The notes: generated by a model from the sequence alone, not told the origin. A stretch of 18,889 bases of DNA from Erysipelotrichaceae bacterium (GCA_017418585.1 JAFONG010000020.1:1-18889), one strand, 5' to 3'. Numbered from the stretch's first letter, positions 1-9,186 are shown. A program made the numbers and translations.

Positions 1-783
1 ATATGTATTGTTGATGAAATCGACGATTTCCTGTGAAGTCAGTACCTTGACCAGAGCCTGAATGCCTTCGTTGTTTTCATTGCCTTCCTTGACGGCCAGA
101 ACGTTGACGTAGGTCTTGGCTGCGGAAGAATCGGCCTTCTCATAGGCGATCGCATCGCGTGATACGTTCAGACCTGCGGCCAGAGCGTAGTTTCCGTTGA
201 GGATAACCAGTGCGGCATCTTCTCTAGATCTGGCGATCTGGGCAGCCTCTACTTCAACGATCTTGATGTTGACGGCATAGGAAACGACATCGTTAACGGT
301 TACGATCGTATCGGCTCCGGTTCCATCCGGCAGTGTCAGAATGCCGTTGTCCTGCAGCAGCAGCAGGGCTCTGGTCTCGTTGGTTCCGTCGTTCGGAATC
401 AGGACTTCATCGCCGTCTTCCAGCTGATCCAGGGCTGTCTTCTTGCCCGGATAAATGCCGAACGGTTCGTAGTGAACCTTACCTACCACGACCTGTTTCG
501 TGCCGTGTTCGTCGTTGTAGTTGTTCAGATAAGGAACATGGGCAAAGTAGTTCGCATCGAGTTCTCCGGATTCAACGACTTCGATCGGCTGAACGTAGTC
601 TTCAAATTCAACGACTTCCAGTTCCCAGCCTTCCTTGGCCAGAAGTTCCTTGGCGACAGCCAGTATTTCCGCATGCGGTGTCGGTGAAGCCGCAACCGTG
701 ATCTTCTTTTCGTTGCTTTCCTGCTTTCCTGAACAGGCGCATAATGTCAGTAATACCAGCAGCAGTGTAATAATCTTTTTCAT
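1..783 (-). CDS. metQ: MetQ/NlpA-family methionine-binding lipoprotein (3' end cut by window edge)
   Basis: Extracellular, membrane-anchored substrate-binding protein of a methionine ABC importer (MetNIQ). The ATG at 783-781 opens a lipoprotein signal peptide: MKK, a Leu-rich hydrophobic core and a lipobox LCAC with Cys17 as the predicted lipidation site. The mature part has NlpA-family landmarks, among them LDANYFAHVPYLNNY, the stretch HYEPFGIYPGKK and IPNDGTNETRALLLL. The frame is open for 261 codons to the window edge, where family members of about 270-280 residues are nearly finished, so only the last few residues are missing. The gene follows a T-box leader with an apparent Met specifier, which fits methionine uptake and argues against other NlpA ligands. 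metN and metI are not seen and may lie beyond the left edge. Family is confident; the ligand rests on family plus T-box. Confidence 0.9.
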   Translation of the reverse strand, partial: MKKIITLLLVLLTLCACSGKQESNEKKITVAASPTPHAEILAVAKELLAKEGWELEVVEFEDYVQPIEVVESGELDANYFAHVPYLNNYNDEHGTKQVVVGKVHYEPFGIYPGKKTALDQLEDGDEVLIPNDGTNETRALLLLQDNGILTLPDGTGADTIVTVNDVVSYAVNIKIVEVEAAQIARSREDAALVILNGNYALAAGLNVSRDAIAYEKADSSAAKTYVNVLAVKEGNENNEGIQALVKVLTSQEIVDFINNTY

Positions 784-823
784 AGTTCTCCCCTCTCTTG
801 ATCTTCTTTGTATCCCGATAGAA

Positions 824-1055
824 ACAAAAAAGCCGCCCATAAGGACGACTTTCATCGTGTTACCACCTTAATTCGTGTATCTCTACACCTCATCCGGATA
901 CAAACATATCCCGGCACTGTAACGTGTGCTCCTACGTCCTGCTCTCATCGAACAGGCGGCTCCAGGACCATGTTCATCTATCCTCTGACGTTTCCTTTCA
1001 CCATCCGGAAACTCTCTACGCTCTTCAGACAGACTACTCTTCTCTTCTAAGCCTT
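824..1055 (-). ncRNA. T-box leader (tRNA-Met-type specifier) of metQ
   Basis: Transcription attenuator that reads tRNA charging. On the minus strand, stem I contains AGAGAG followed by GGATGGTGAAAGGAAAC, then the specifier region GAACATGGTCCTGGAG, with ATG at 971-969. The conserved T-box AAGGTGGTAACACG is at 869-856. Its antiterminator folds without mismatch: AAGG (869-866) pairs with CCTT (844-841), ACGA pairs with TCGT, and the 7-nt bulge starts with TGGT, which can pair with ACCA of an uncharged tRNA. The competing terminator uses the same bases (843-851 with 830-838). By the known mechanism, uncharged tRNA-Met should turn metQ on. The Met assignment comes from the codon in the specifier position plus the downstream gene; full folding was not computed. 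Confidence 0.9.
825..852 (-). terminator. T-box attenuator terminator
   Basis: On the minus strand AAGTCGTCC (851-843) pairs with GGGCGGCTT (838-830), nine pairs with two G-U, around loop TTAT, followed by a run of T. It shares bases 841-851 with the T-box antiterminator, so the two folds exclude each other. Confidence 0.9.
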
Positions 1056-1061
1056 TCCTAA

Positions 1062-1091
1062 ATTCTAATATAAGAAGCTGTCTGAATGCAA
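1062..1091 (-). promoter_or_regulatory. Putative sigma-A promoter of the T-box/metQ unit
   Basis: TTGCAT (1091-1086), an 18-nt spacer and TAGAAT (1067-1062) on the minus strand. Transcription would start near 1055, giving a leader of about 270 nt before the metQ ATG, a usual T-box leader length. It lies downstream of the rpoC terminator, so metQ appears to be an independent unit. Confidence 0.6.
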
Positions 1092-1153
1092 TATTCCCTG
1101 AAACAAAACCTGCAGTTTCTTTACATTTTTTCTGTTTCTTTGAAAATATTTAC

Positions 1154-1186
1154 AAAAAAAGATCCACTACCTTTTGATAGTGGATC
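1154..1186 (-). terminator. Intrinsic terminator of the rplJL-ybxB-rpoBC operon
   Basis: A perfect 9-bp stem, GATCCACTA (1186-1178) with TAGTGGATC (1169-1161), has an 8-nt loop and is followed on the minus strand by seven T (1160-1154). It begins 7 nt after the rpoC stop codon. Confidence 0.95.
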
Positions 1187-1192
1187 TCTTCT

Positions 1193-4100
1193 TTACTCTT
1201 CAGTCACTTCTTCGAAACCGTCAGCCAGATCTTCTTCACTTACAAGATCTTCGTTGTTTTCACCTAAGATCTCGCTAGGAAGCACTTCTTCATCCTGAGA
1301 TGCGCGAAATTTTTCTTCTCTGATCTCATCCAGCTCAAGGGCTCTTTCCTCGATCTGTCTTGTGGTATCTCTGTCGAATCTGGAACCTGTTCCCGCAGGG
1401 ATCAGTTTACCGATAATGACGTTTTCCTTGATACCGAACAGATGGTCGGTCTTGCCGTTGACAGCGGCATCCGTAAGGACTTTTGTCGTTTCCTGGAAGG
1501 ATGCAGCGGACAGGAATGAATCCGTTTCAACTGATGATTTGGAAATACCCAGAAGCAGCGGTCCGAACTTGGCCGGAACCTTGCCGTTGATCAGCAGATC
1601 ATTGTTGATATCCGTCAGTCTCTTTAAGGAGATGGTCTGACCTGCAGACATCTCGGAGTCTCCCGGATCAATGATGATGACCTTCTTCAGCATCTGCTTG
1701 ATGATGACTTCAACGTGCTTATCGGAAATGTCGATACCTGTAGCGGCATAGACCTTCTTGACTTCCTTCAGGATATACTGCTGTACAGCCTGCACACCGG
1801 CAATGCTTAACAGTTCCTTCGGATCGACATTGCCTTCCGTCAGCTTCGCACCGGCTCTTACCTGTTCACCGACCTTCAGCCATTCTCTGATCGTCTGAGA
1901 AATGCCTGTTCTATGGGCAATCGTTTCCTTTTCGTTGGAAATCTCTACGACATAGGAATGATCTTCCATTTCTTCGATCTTGGTGATCTCGCCGGCGATC
2001 TTAGCCAGCAGAGCAGGATGTTTCGGGCAGCGCGCTTCAAACAGTTCTTCGACACGCGGCAGACCCTGCGTGATATCGTCATCGGCATTCGCAACACCGC
2101 CGGAGTGGAAGGTACGCATTGTCAGCTGTGTACCAGGTTCACCGATCGACTGTGCAGCCATGATACCGACGGCTTCACCGGATTCAACCAGCTTGCCTGT
2201 AGCCATGTTGCGTCCGTAACACTTGCGGCAGATGCCGTCCTTGCACTTGCAGGTGAAGGAATTACGGATGTGCATGCCTTTGTAACCGGCCTTGATGATC
2301 CTGTCGGCGACGGCTTCATCGATGAAGGAATCTTCTTCGACTATGATTTCGCCGGTATTTGGATCAGCCAGCTGTTCCTTAGCATACCTGCCGACGATAC
2401 GGTCGTAGAACTTCTCAATGATCGAATTGTCCTTCATGTCAATGATGTCTTCTACGTAGTAGCTCTGGTCGGTATGGCAGTCTTCTTCCATGATCATGAC
2501 ATCCTGGGCTACATCGACCAGTCTTCTTGTCAGATAGCCTGATTCGGCCGTCTTTAAGGCTGTATCGGTAAGACCCTTACGGACACCATGGGTAGAAATA
2601 AAGAACTCGGATACGTTCAGTCCTTCACGGAAGGAAGAATAGATCGGAACCTCGATGATCGAAGGCTGATATTCCTTCTTCGACTTGGACTGGGTAGGTC
2701 TGCCCATCAGTCCACGCATGCCTGCGAGCTGGGTAAAGTTGGACTTGTTACCACGGGCTCCGGATACGGAAGACATGTTGATAGGAGACTTACGAGGCAG
2801 GTTGTTCATGACATCGTCACCGATGGCATTCGTCGTGTCTGCCCACAGCTTGGAGAAGTGCTTTTCCCATTCAGGAAGGGTCAGCTGGCCTCTCTTCAGC
2901 AGGTTCTGCAGAACATCGGCTTTCGCCTTTGCCTCTTCAACGAAGTGCTGCTTATGCGGCGCGACGTTGATGTCGGACAGCGAAATGGTCATGCCGGCAA
3001 CGGTAGAATACTCGAAGCCCAGATCCTTGATTGCATCCAGTACTTCGGAAGAACCTTCCGTCTTGTATCTTGCGAAGACTTCCGCAATGACCTTAGACAG
3101 ATTCTTCTTATTGAATTCCGGAGCGATAGGCTGATTCTTGATGTGTTTCCTGATATCCGTTCCGAAATCTACGAAACATCTATCAGGTGTTCTCTTCAGA
3201 GAATCGCCCTCAACATCGTTGATGTAAGGGAAATCGGCCGGGAACTTGTCGTTAAAGATCAGTTTGCCGATGGTCGTAATCAGATACTTCTGATTCTGTT
3301 CTTCGGTAAAGCAGGTCTTGTGCAGCGAAGCGGCAGGCAGAGCAACACGGGTATGCAGATGGACTTCCTTGTTCTGATAAGCCATCAGAGCTTCATTGAA
3401 GTCCTTGTAGACATGACCTTCGTTGTCTCCGAACTTTCTCCACATCGCAGCCGTTTCCTTGTCACCCAAGGCATCGATCATGTCGGCCTTCTCATAGAAC
3501 TCTTCCGCAGTCTCTTCCATGTTCAGATAGAAGTTACCGAGGACCATGTCCTGCGAAGGCGTAACGATAGGCTTGCCGTCCTTAGGACCAAGGATGTTGT
3601 TGGAAGCCATCATCAGGATCTCTGCTTCGGCTCTTGCCTTTTCCGATAGAGGGAGGTGGACAGCCATCTGGTCGCCGTCAAAGTCCGCATTGAATGCGGT
3701 ACATACCAGCGGATGCAGACGGATGGCACGGCCTTCAACCAGTTTCGGCATGAAAGCCTGGATTCCCAGTCTGTGCAATGTTGGCGCACGGTTCAGGAAT
3801 ACCGGGTGATTGTTCATGATCTCTTCCAGTACGTCCCAGATCTGCGGATCGGATTTTTCAATCATCTTCTCGGCAAACTTGGAAGACTGGGCTATCTTCT
3901 GGTTAACCAGTTCGTTGATCACAAACGGCTTATACAGCTGTATTGCCATCTCTCTTGGAATACCGCACTGATACATCTTAAGATCCGGTCCAACCGCAAT
4001 AACGGAACGTCCGGAGAAGTCAACACGCTTACCTAAGAGATTCTGTCTGAAACGTCCCTGCTTGCCTTTCAAGGAATGAGACAGAGACTTTAACGGCCTG

Positions 4101-5029
4101 TTGGCGGAACCCTTGACAGGATTGCCTCTTCTTCCGTTATCGATCAGAGCATCTACAGCTTCCTGCAACATACGTTTTTCGTTCTGTACGATGATACTAG
4201 GCGTACCGATCTCCAGAAGTTTCTTCAAACGGTTGTTACGGGTAATGACTCTTCTGTAAAGATCATTCAGATCGGATGTGGCGAATCTGCCGCCATCCAG
4301 CTGAAGCATAGGTCTCAGATCAGGCGGAATAACCGGAAGGACAGTCAGAACCATCCATTCAGGCTTGTTGTCCGATTCAACGAAAGCGTTGATCGTTTCC
4401 AGCCTCTTGATCAGCTTCTTGCGCTTATCGCCCTGAGCCTTTTCCAGCTCCTTGACGATCATCTGCTTCTCTTTTACAACATCGACCTGTTCCAGCAGCG
4501 TCTTGATCGCTTCCGCACCCGTCTGGGCATTGAAAGCGTCCTTGCCGTAGAGAGCCTCGTAGTTTCTGACTTCCAGCTCCGACAGCGGCTGCTTGTATTC
4601 AAGATCGGTAGTACCCGGATCAGTAACAATCCAGGTTACGAAATATACGACTTCTTCCAGTATCTTCGGAGAAACATTCAGTACCAGACCCATTCTGGAA
4701 GGAATGCCCTTCAGATACCAGATATGTGCGACCGGAGCCGCAAGAGCGATATGACCCATGCGTTCTCTTCTGACAGAAGACTTGGTGATTTCGACACCGC
4801 ATCTGTCACAGACAACACCCTTGTAACGGACTTTCTTGTACTTTCCGCAATAGCACTCCCAGTCCTTGGTAGGACCGAAGATCCTTTCGCAGAACAGACC
4901 GTCACGTTCCGGTTTCTGAGAACGGTAGTTGATCGTTTCCGGCTTCGTTACTTCGCCATGAGACCATTCCAGGATTCTTTCCGGAGAGGCCAGTCCGACT
5001 TTAATAGCTTCAAAATTGTTTTTTGCCAT
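1193..5029 (-). CDS. rpoC: DNA-directed RNA polymerase subunit beta'
   Basis: Largest catalytic subunit of RNA polymerase. The N-terminal zinc site is C59, C61, C74, C77; the catalytic Mg2+ loop NADFDGDQMAVH begins at N447, giving D449, D451 and D453. The second zinc site has C927, C934 and C937 plus an upstream Cys in EEDC. Bridge-helix and trigger-loop sequences (GARGNKSNFTQLAGMRGLM, then FREGLNVSEFFISTHG) are present. At 1278 residues it is about 80 longer than B. subtilis RpoC. Part of this is a basic insertion of about 9 residues at roughly 779-789 between GLMGRP and IIEVP; part is an acidic C-terminal tail of about 35-40 extra residues. The ATG is 2 nt after the rpoB stop, with an AGGAGG ribosome site inside the end of rpoB, so the two are translationally coupled. 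A terminator follows directly. Confidence 0.99.
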   Translation of the reverse strand: MAKNNFEAIKVGLASPERILEWSHGEVTKPETINYRSQKPERDGLFCERIFGPTKDWECYCGKYKKVRYKGVVCDRCGVEITKSSVRRERMGHIALAAPVAHIWYLKGIPSRMGLVLNVSPKILEEVVYFVTWIVTDPGTTDLEYKQPLSELEVRNYEALYGKDAFNAQTGAEAIKTLLEQVDVVKEKQMIVKELEKAQGDKRKKLIKRLETINAFVESDNKPEWMVLTVLPVIPPDLRPMLQLDGGRFATSDLNDLYRRVITRNNRLKKLLEIGTPSIIVQNEKRMLQEAVDALIDNGRRGNPVKGSANRPLKSLSHSLKGKQGRFRQNLLGKRVDFSGRSVIAVGPDLKMYQCGIPREMAIQLYKPFVINELVNQKIAQSSKFAEKMIEKSDPQIWDVLEEIMNNHPVFLNRAPTLHRLGIQAFMPKLVEGRAIRLHPLVCTAFNADFDGDQMAVHLPLSEKARAEAEILMMASNNILGPKDGKPIVTPSQDMVLGNFYLNMEETAEEFYEKADMIDALGDKETAAMWRKFGDNEGHVYKDFNEALMAYQNKEVHLHTRVALPAASLHKTCFTEEQNQKYLITTIGKLIFNDKFPADFPYINDVEGDSLKRTPDRCFVDFGTDIRKHIKNQPIAPEFNKKNLSKVIAEVFARYKTEGSSEVLDAIKDLGFEYSTVAGMTISLSDINVAPHKQHFVEEAKAKADVLQNLLKRGQLTLPEWEKHFSKLWADTTNAIGDDVMNNLPRKSPINMSSVSGARGNKSNFTQLAGMRGLMGRPTQSKSKKEYQPSIIEVPIYSSFREGLNVSEFFISTHGVRKGLTDTALKTAESGYLTRRLVDVAQDVMIMEEDCHTDQSYYVEDIIDMKDNSIIEKFYDRIVGRYAKEQLADPNTGEIIVEEDSFIDEAVADRIIKAGYKGMHIRNSFTCKCKDGICRKCYGRNMATGKLVESGEAVGIMAAQSIGEPGTQLTMRTFHSGGVANADDDITQGLPRVEELFEARCPKHPALLAKIAGEITKIEEMEDHSYVVEISNEKETIAHRTGISQTIREWLKVGEQVRAGAKLTEGNVDPKELLSIAGVQAVQQYILKEVKKVYAATGIDISDKHVEVIIKQMLKKVIIIDPGDSEMSAGQTISLKRLTDINNDLLINGKVPAKFGPLLLGISKSSVETDSFLSAASFQETTKVLTDAAVNGKTDHLFGIKENVIIGKLIPAGTGSRFDRDTTRQIEERALELDEIREEKFRASQDEEVLPSEILGENNEDLVSEEDLADGFEEVTEE

Positions 5030-5031
5030 GT

Positions 5032-8000
5032 CTACATGTCCTCCTCATCGCTGTCAAATCCCATAACCGCTTCCGGCACTTCCTCTTCATCGATGTCATC
5101 CCTGATATTCAGACCTGCCGTATCTTCGACGAGTTTGGCTTCTTTTGCCTTCTCTACGTCGCGGTCGTCGTCGTCGCTTCTGGAAATGCTGACTTCATTT
5201 CCGTCCGCATCCAGCATTCTGACATCGACAGCCAGAGCCTGCAGTTCGTTCTTCAGGACATTAAAGGATTCAGGAATACCCGGTTCAGGGATCTTCTTGC
5301 CCTTAATGATCGCATCGTAGGTCTTCGTACGTCCGTTGATATCGTCCGACTTGACAGTCAGGATCTCTTCCAGCGTATGCGAAGCGCCGTATGCCTCCAG
5401 TGCCCACACTTCCATTTCACCGAATCTCTGGCCGCCGTTCTGGGCTTTACCGCCGAGAGGCTGCTGCGTTACCAGTGAATAAGGACCTGTAGCACGTGCG
5501 TGCAGTTTATCGTCGACCATGTGTGCCAGCTTGATCATGTACATGACGCCGACGGCGATTCTTTCATCGTAAGGTTCGCCTGTCTTGCCGTCACGCAGCG
5601 TGAGCTTGCCGTCCATGGAAGTCTGCGCTTCCTTCATGATCTCTGTAAGTTCTTCGTTGGTGATTCCGTCGAATACCGGAGTAGCGAACTTGACCGGCTT
5701 GCCTGTCTTTTCGCTTAAAGCCTTGGCAGCCATGCCCAGATGGATCTCCAGCACCTGACCGATGTTCATACGCGAAGGAACACCGAACGGGTTCAGCATG
5801 ATATCGACCGGTGTACCATCCGGCATAAACGGCATGTCTTCGACCGGCAGGATCTTGGAAATGACACCCTTGTTGCCGTGTCTTCCGGCCATCTTGTCGC
5901 CCTCGGAAATCTTACGTTTCTGAACGACATAGACCTTGATGACTTCCGTAACGCCCGGACCCAGTTCGTAGCCTTCAGATCTCTTGAAGACTCTGATCGA
6001 CTGAACGATACCGGCACCGCCATGCGGAACTCTTAACGAGTTATCTCTTACTTCGTGCGATTTCTCACCGAAGATTGCCAATAACAGTTTTTCTTCCGGT
6101 GAAGCATCGGACTGTCCCTTAGGGGTAACCTTACCGACAAGGATATCTCCTTCCTTGACCTCAGCACCCACCATGACGATACCTCTGGAATCCAGGTTGC
6201 GGCATGCGCCTTCCTGAACGTTCGGGATATCTCTGGTAATCTCTTCTTCACCGAGTTTTGTCTTTCTCTTCTCGATCGAATATTCATCGATATGGATAGA
6301 AGTATAGACATCGTCCTTGACCATTCTCTCCGACATGATGATGGCATCCTCGTAGTTGTAGCCGTGCCATGTCATGAAAGCGATCGTGACATTCTGACCT
6401 AAAGCCAGTTCGCCGTCGTCCATTGAAGGACCGTCGGCAATAATATCGCCGTCCTTGACCTTGTCGCCGTTGGTGACGATAGGACGGTGGTTGATGCATG
6501 TACCGGCATTGGAACGTTCAAACTTCGCAAGTCTGTATTCGTGGTCAGTGCCGTCTTTTGAGGTAACGACGATCTTGTCCGCATCGACAAAAGTAACCGT
6601 ACCTTCGTCATGACAGATCAGACCTGTACCCGAGTCTCTTGCGATCTTGGCTTCAATGCCTGTTCCGACATACGGAGCATGCGGTCTAAGCAGTGGAACG
6701 GCCTGTCTTTGCATGTTTGCACCCATCAGGGCACGTGATGCGTCGTCGTTCTCCAGGAACGGGATACAGGCTGCCGCTACAGAGACGATCTGCTTCGGCG
6801 ATACGTCGGCCAGTTCAACATCTTCTCTTCTGGCCAGGATCGTTTCTCCGGCCTTTCTGGCAACGACCTGATCGTTTACCAGTCTGCCGTCGATGACCTC
6901 GTTGGCCTGGGCAATGATGTAGTCAGCCTCATCATCCGCTGAGAGATAAATATAATCGTCTGTAACCTTACCGTCTTTTTCGACTCTGCGGTACGGTGTC
7001 TGAATGAAACCGTACTCGTTGGTCTTGGCATAAGTCGTCAGATAGGAGATCAGACCGATGTTCTGACCTTCAGGAGTCTCAATCGGACAGATTCTTCCAT
7101 AGTGCGAGTTGTGTACGTCACGGACCTCAAATCCCGCTCTCTCTCTGGTCAGACCGCCAGGTCCTAAAGCAGAAATACGACGCTTGTTCGTCAGTTCTGC
7201 CAGAGGATTCTGCTGATCCATGAACTGAGACAGCTGCGAGGAGGAGAAGAACTCTCTGATTGCACCGGACAGCGGACGGTTGTTCGTCAGTGTCTTAGGT
7301 GTCGCGTTCTCGATCTCCGTGATGGACATCTTTTCTTTGACTGCCTTTTCCATTCTGGACAGACCGATACGGAACTGGTTCTGAATCAGTTCGCCTACCG
7401 TTCTGATCCTACGGTTTCCGAGCATATCGATATCGTCGGTCGTACCTACGGAATCCAGCAGGGTAAACATGTAGTTGTAGAATGCCAGCATGTCGGACAT
7501 CGTGATGCACTTCTTGTCATTCAGCGGATCGATACCGATCAGTCTGATGATACTGTTTTCATCTTCCGGATGTCTGATATTCACGACCTGGCAGGCCGTC
7601 CCGACCAGCCATGCGGAGATCTTTTCGCCATTGGCGACTCTCTCCTTGATCGCTTCTTCCTTGTCTGACATCAGCATGTAGCTGTCATGATCCGGCAGAT
7701 AGTAAGGCATAGCCTGTTCCTCGTCGACCTTGACATCTTCGGAATTTTCATCCGTCAGACGGCCCAGGACGAAGAGCCTCTGTCCGTAGTCCATGACTGC
7801 GTTGTAGTTCTTGGAAGTAAGTTTCACTTCTCTGGCAACGATGCCGGAGTAGATCCTTACCGTATTGAATTCTTTGGCGATCTTTTCCACATCGGCAAGC
7901 GTCAGTACGGTTCCCATGAAGTAGGTCCTGTCGGACAGGTCGATGTCATTGGCAAGGATCCTGCCTTTTAAGGCCAGCTTGTCTTCACTTGGAACTTCGA

Positions 8001-9186
8001 CGATCGTCGGATGCGAGAAGATATGCCTGAACGGGAAGGCCTCGACATGGCTTCCCTTAACCAGGAATTCTCTTAATACCTTACGTTCTGCTTTCTCGAT
8101 CAGCGTTCCCTTCTTAAACAGAACAGAGCCGTCCGCCTTGTAGAGATCTTCCGCCAGAACATGGTGTTCGATACGGTCGATAACACTCAGCTTCTTTCTC
8201 AGCTTGTATCTTCCTGCAGGGGTCAGATCGTATTTCTTCTGATCGAAGAACTTGGCATTCATCAGGTTGGCAGCGCCTTCAACCGTAGGAACTTCATCCT
8301 GCTTCTGATTCTTGTGCATTTCCAGCAATGCCGCATCCATCGTCTTGGTCTTGTCTGCCTGCAGCGTATTTACGATTTCTTCATAGGCACCCAGGAAAGA
8401 CGTATAGATCGCTTCGTAGATGTTCAGGAATTCACGGTCTTCGTTCTGATTGATCAGGTCTTCGTAAACCGGCAGATCCATTGCCTTCAGGAACGTCTTG
8501 ACTCTATCGATGTCAAAACCATCCTCGCCCTTTTCCAGATTCAGCGCAAAACCAATGCACTTCAAAAGGATCGTCGACAGGATCTTACGCTTTCTGTCCA
8601 CAGACATGTTCATCAGTCTGCCCAGGGCGTTTTTCTTATCGTCGGTCAGGAATTCCAGCCAGGTTCCGCGGGAAGGAATCAGTTCGCCGGAATACGTATC
8701 TCTGCCTGTCTTGTCGTCAGACTGGCTGTCAAAATAGGCGCCAGGAGATCTGACGATCTGAGAGACAATGACACGCTCCGCACCGTTGATGATAAACGTA
8801 CCCGTAGGTGTCATCATCGGGAAGTCGCCTAAAAAGACTTCTTCTCTTCTGGTGATCACTTCACCGGTATCTTCATCAATGATTTCCAACTCCATGTTGG
8901 CTTTTAATGGCGCACGATAGTCTTCTTCACGGTATTTTGTTTCGGCAACGTCGTACTTCGGCTCACCGAATTCATAATCGATCAGCTTCAGACGGATATT
9001 TCCGCCGTAGTTCTGAATCGGGTAAATATCATCAAAAACTTCTTTGATTCCATACTTTTTAAACCAGTTAAAAGAATCGGTTTGTACCTCGACCAGGTTA
9101 GGCAGTTCCAGATTACCGCTAACCTTCGAGTAGTCACGGCGAGAAGAATGTTTACCCGAATTAACAATCTTGTATTTTTCTTTCAT
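5032..9186 (-). CDS. rpoB: DNA-directed RNA polymerase subunit beta
   Basis: Second large catalytic subunit of RNA polymerase. Conserved blocks include NGAERVIVSQIVRSPG near the N-terminus, the rifampicin region SSQLSQFMDQQNPLAELTNK, then RRISALGPGGLTRERAGFEV, and near the C-terminus EGDKMAGRHGNKGVISKILP. At 1384 residues it is about 190 longer than B. subtilis RpoB. From comparison by memory, most of the extra length is a lobe-region expansion (very roughly 130 residues) between GRYKLRKKL and the DDIDMLGNRR block, and another part is a longer, very acidic C-terminal tail. The position equivalent to E. coli His526 is Asn667 (codon 7188-7186), while the Ser531 and Asp516 equivalents are unchanged. 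The ATG follows a GAAAGGACGG-like ribosome site, 35 nt after ybxB. Confidence 0.99.
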   Translation of the reverse strand: MKEKYKIVNSGKHSSRRDYSKVSGNLELPNLVEVQTDSFNWFKKYGIKEVFDDIYPIQNYGGNIRLKLIDYEFGEPKYDVAETKYREEDYRAPLKANMELEIIDEDTGEVITRREEVFLGDFPMMTPTGTFIINGAERVIVSQIVRSPGAYFDSQSDDKTGRDTYSGELIPSRGTWLEFLTDDKKNALGRLMNMSVDRKRKILSTILLKCIGFALNLEKGEDGFDIDRVKTFLKAMDLPVYEDLINQNEDREFLNIYEAIYTSFLGAYEEIVNTLQADKTKTMDAALLEMHKNQKQDEVPTVEGAANLMNAKFFDQKKYDLTPAGRYKLRKKLSVIDRIEHHVLAEDLYKADGSVLFKKGTLIEKAERKVLREFLVKGSHVEAFPFRHIFSHPTIVEVPSEDKLALKGRILANDIDLSDRTYFMGTVLTLADVEKIAKEFNTVRIYSGIVAREVKLTSKNYNAVMDYGQRLFVLGRLTDENSEDVKVDEEQAMPYYLPDHDSYMLMSDKEEAIKERVANGEKISAWLVGTACQVVNIRHPEDENSIIRLIGIDPLNDKKCITMSDMLAFYNYMFTLLDSVGTTDDIDMLGNRRIRTVGELIQNQFRIGLSRMEKAVKEKMSITEIENATPKTLTNNRPLSGAIREFFSSSQLSQFMDQQNPLAELTNKRRISALGPGGLTRERAGFEVRDVHNSHYGRICPIETPEGQNIGLISYLTTYAKTNEYGFIQTPYRRVEKDGKVTDDYIYLSADDEADYIIAQANEVIDGRLVNDQVVARKAGETILARREDVELADVSPKQIVSVAAACIPFLENDDASRALMGANMQRQAVPLLRPHAPYVGTGIEAKIARDSGTGLICHDEGTVTFVDADKIVVTSKDGTDHEYRLAKFERSNAGTCINHRPIVTNGDKVKDGDIIADGPSMDDGELALGQNVTIAFMTWHGYNYEDAIIMSERMVKDDVYTSIHIDEYSIEKRKTKLGEEEITRDIPNVQEGACRNLDSRGIVMVGAEVKEGDILVGKVTPKGQSDASPEEKLLLAIFGEKSHEVRDNSLRVPHGGAGIVQSIRVFKRSEGYELGPGVTEVIKVYVVQKRKISEGDKMAGRHGNKGVISKILPVEDMPFMPDGTPVDIMLNPFGVPSRMNIGQVLEIHLGMAAKALSEKTGKPVKFATPVFDGITNEELTEIMKEAQTSMDGKLTLRDGKTGEPYDERIAVGVMYMIKLAHMVDDKLHARATGPYSLVTQQPLGGKAQNGGQRFGEMEVWALEAYGASHTLEEILTVKSDDINGRTKTYDAIIKGKKIPEPGIPESFNVLKNELQALAVDVRMLDADGNEVSISRSDDDDRDVEKAKEAKLVEDTAGLNIRDDIDEEEVPEAVMGFDSDEEDM

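Noticed and set aside
1..783. metQ as a truncated pseudogene
   Set aside because: The frame is intact up to the window edge; the truncation is an artefact of the window.
2588..3649. Plus-strand open frame of 353 codons opposite rpoC
   Set aside because: It is antisense to a highly constrained gene, with no domain resemblance and no independent expression signals.
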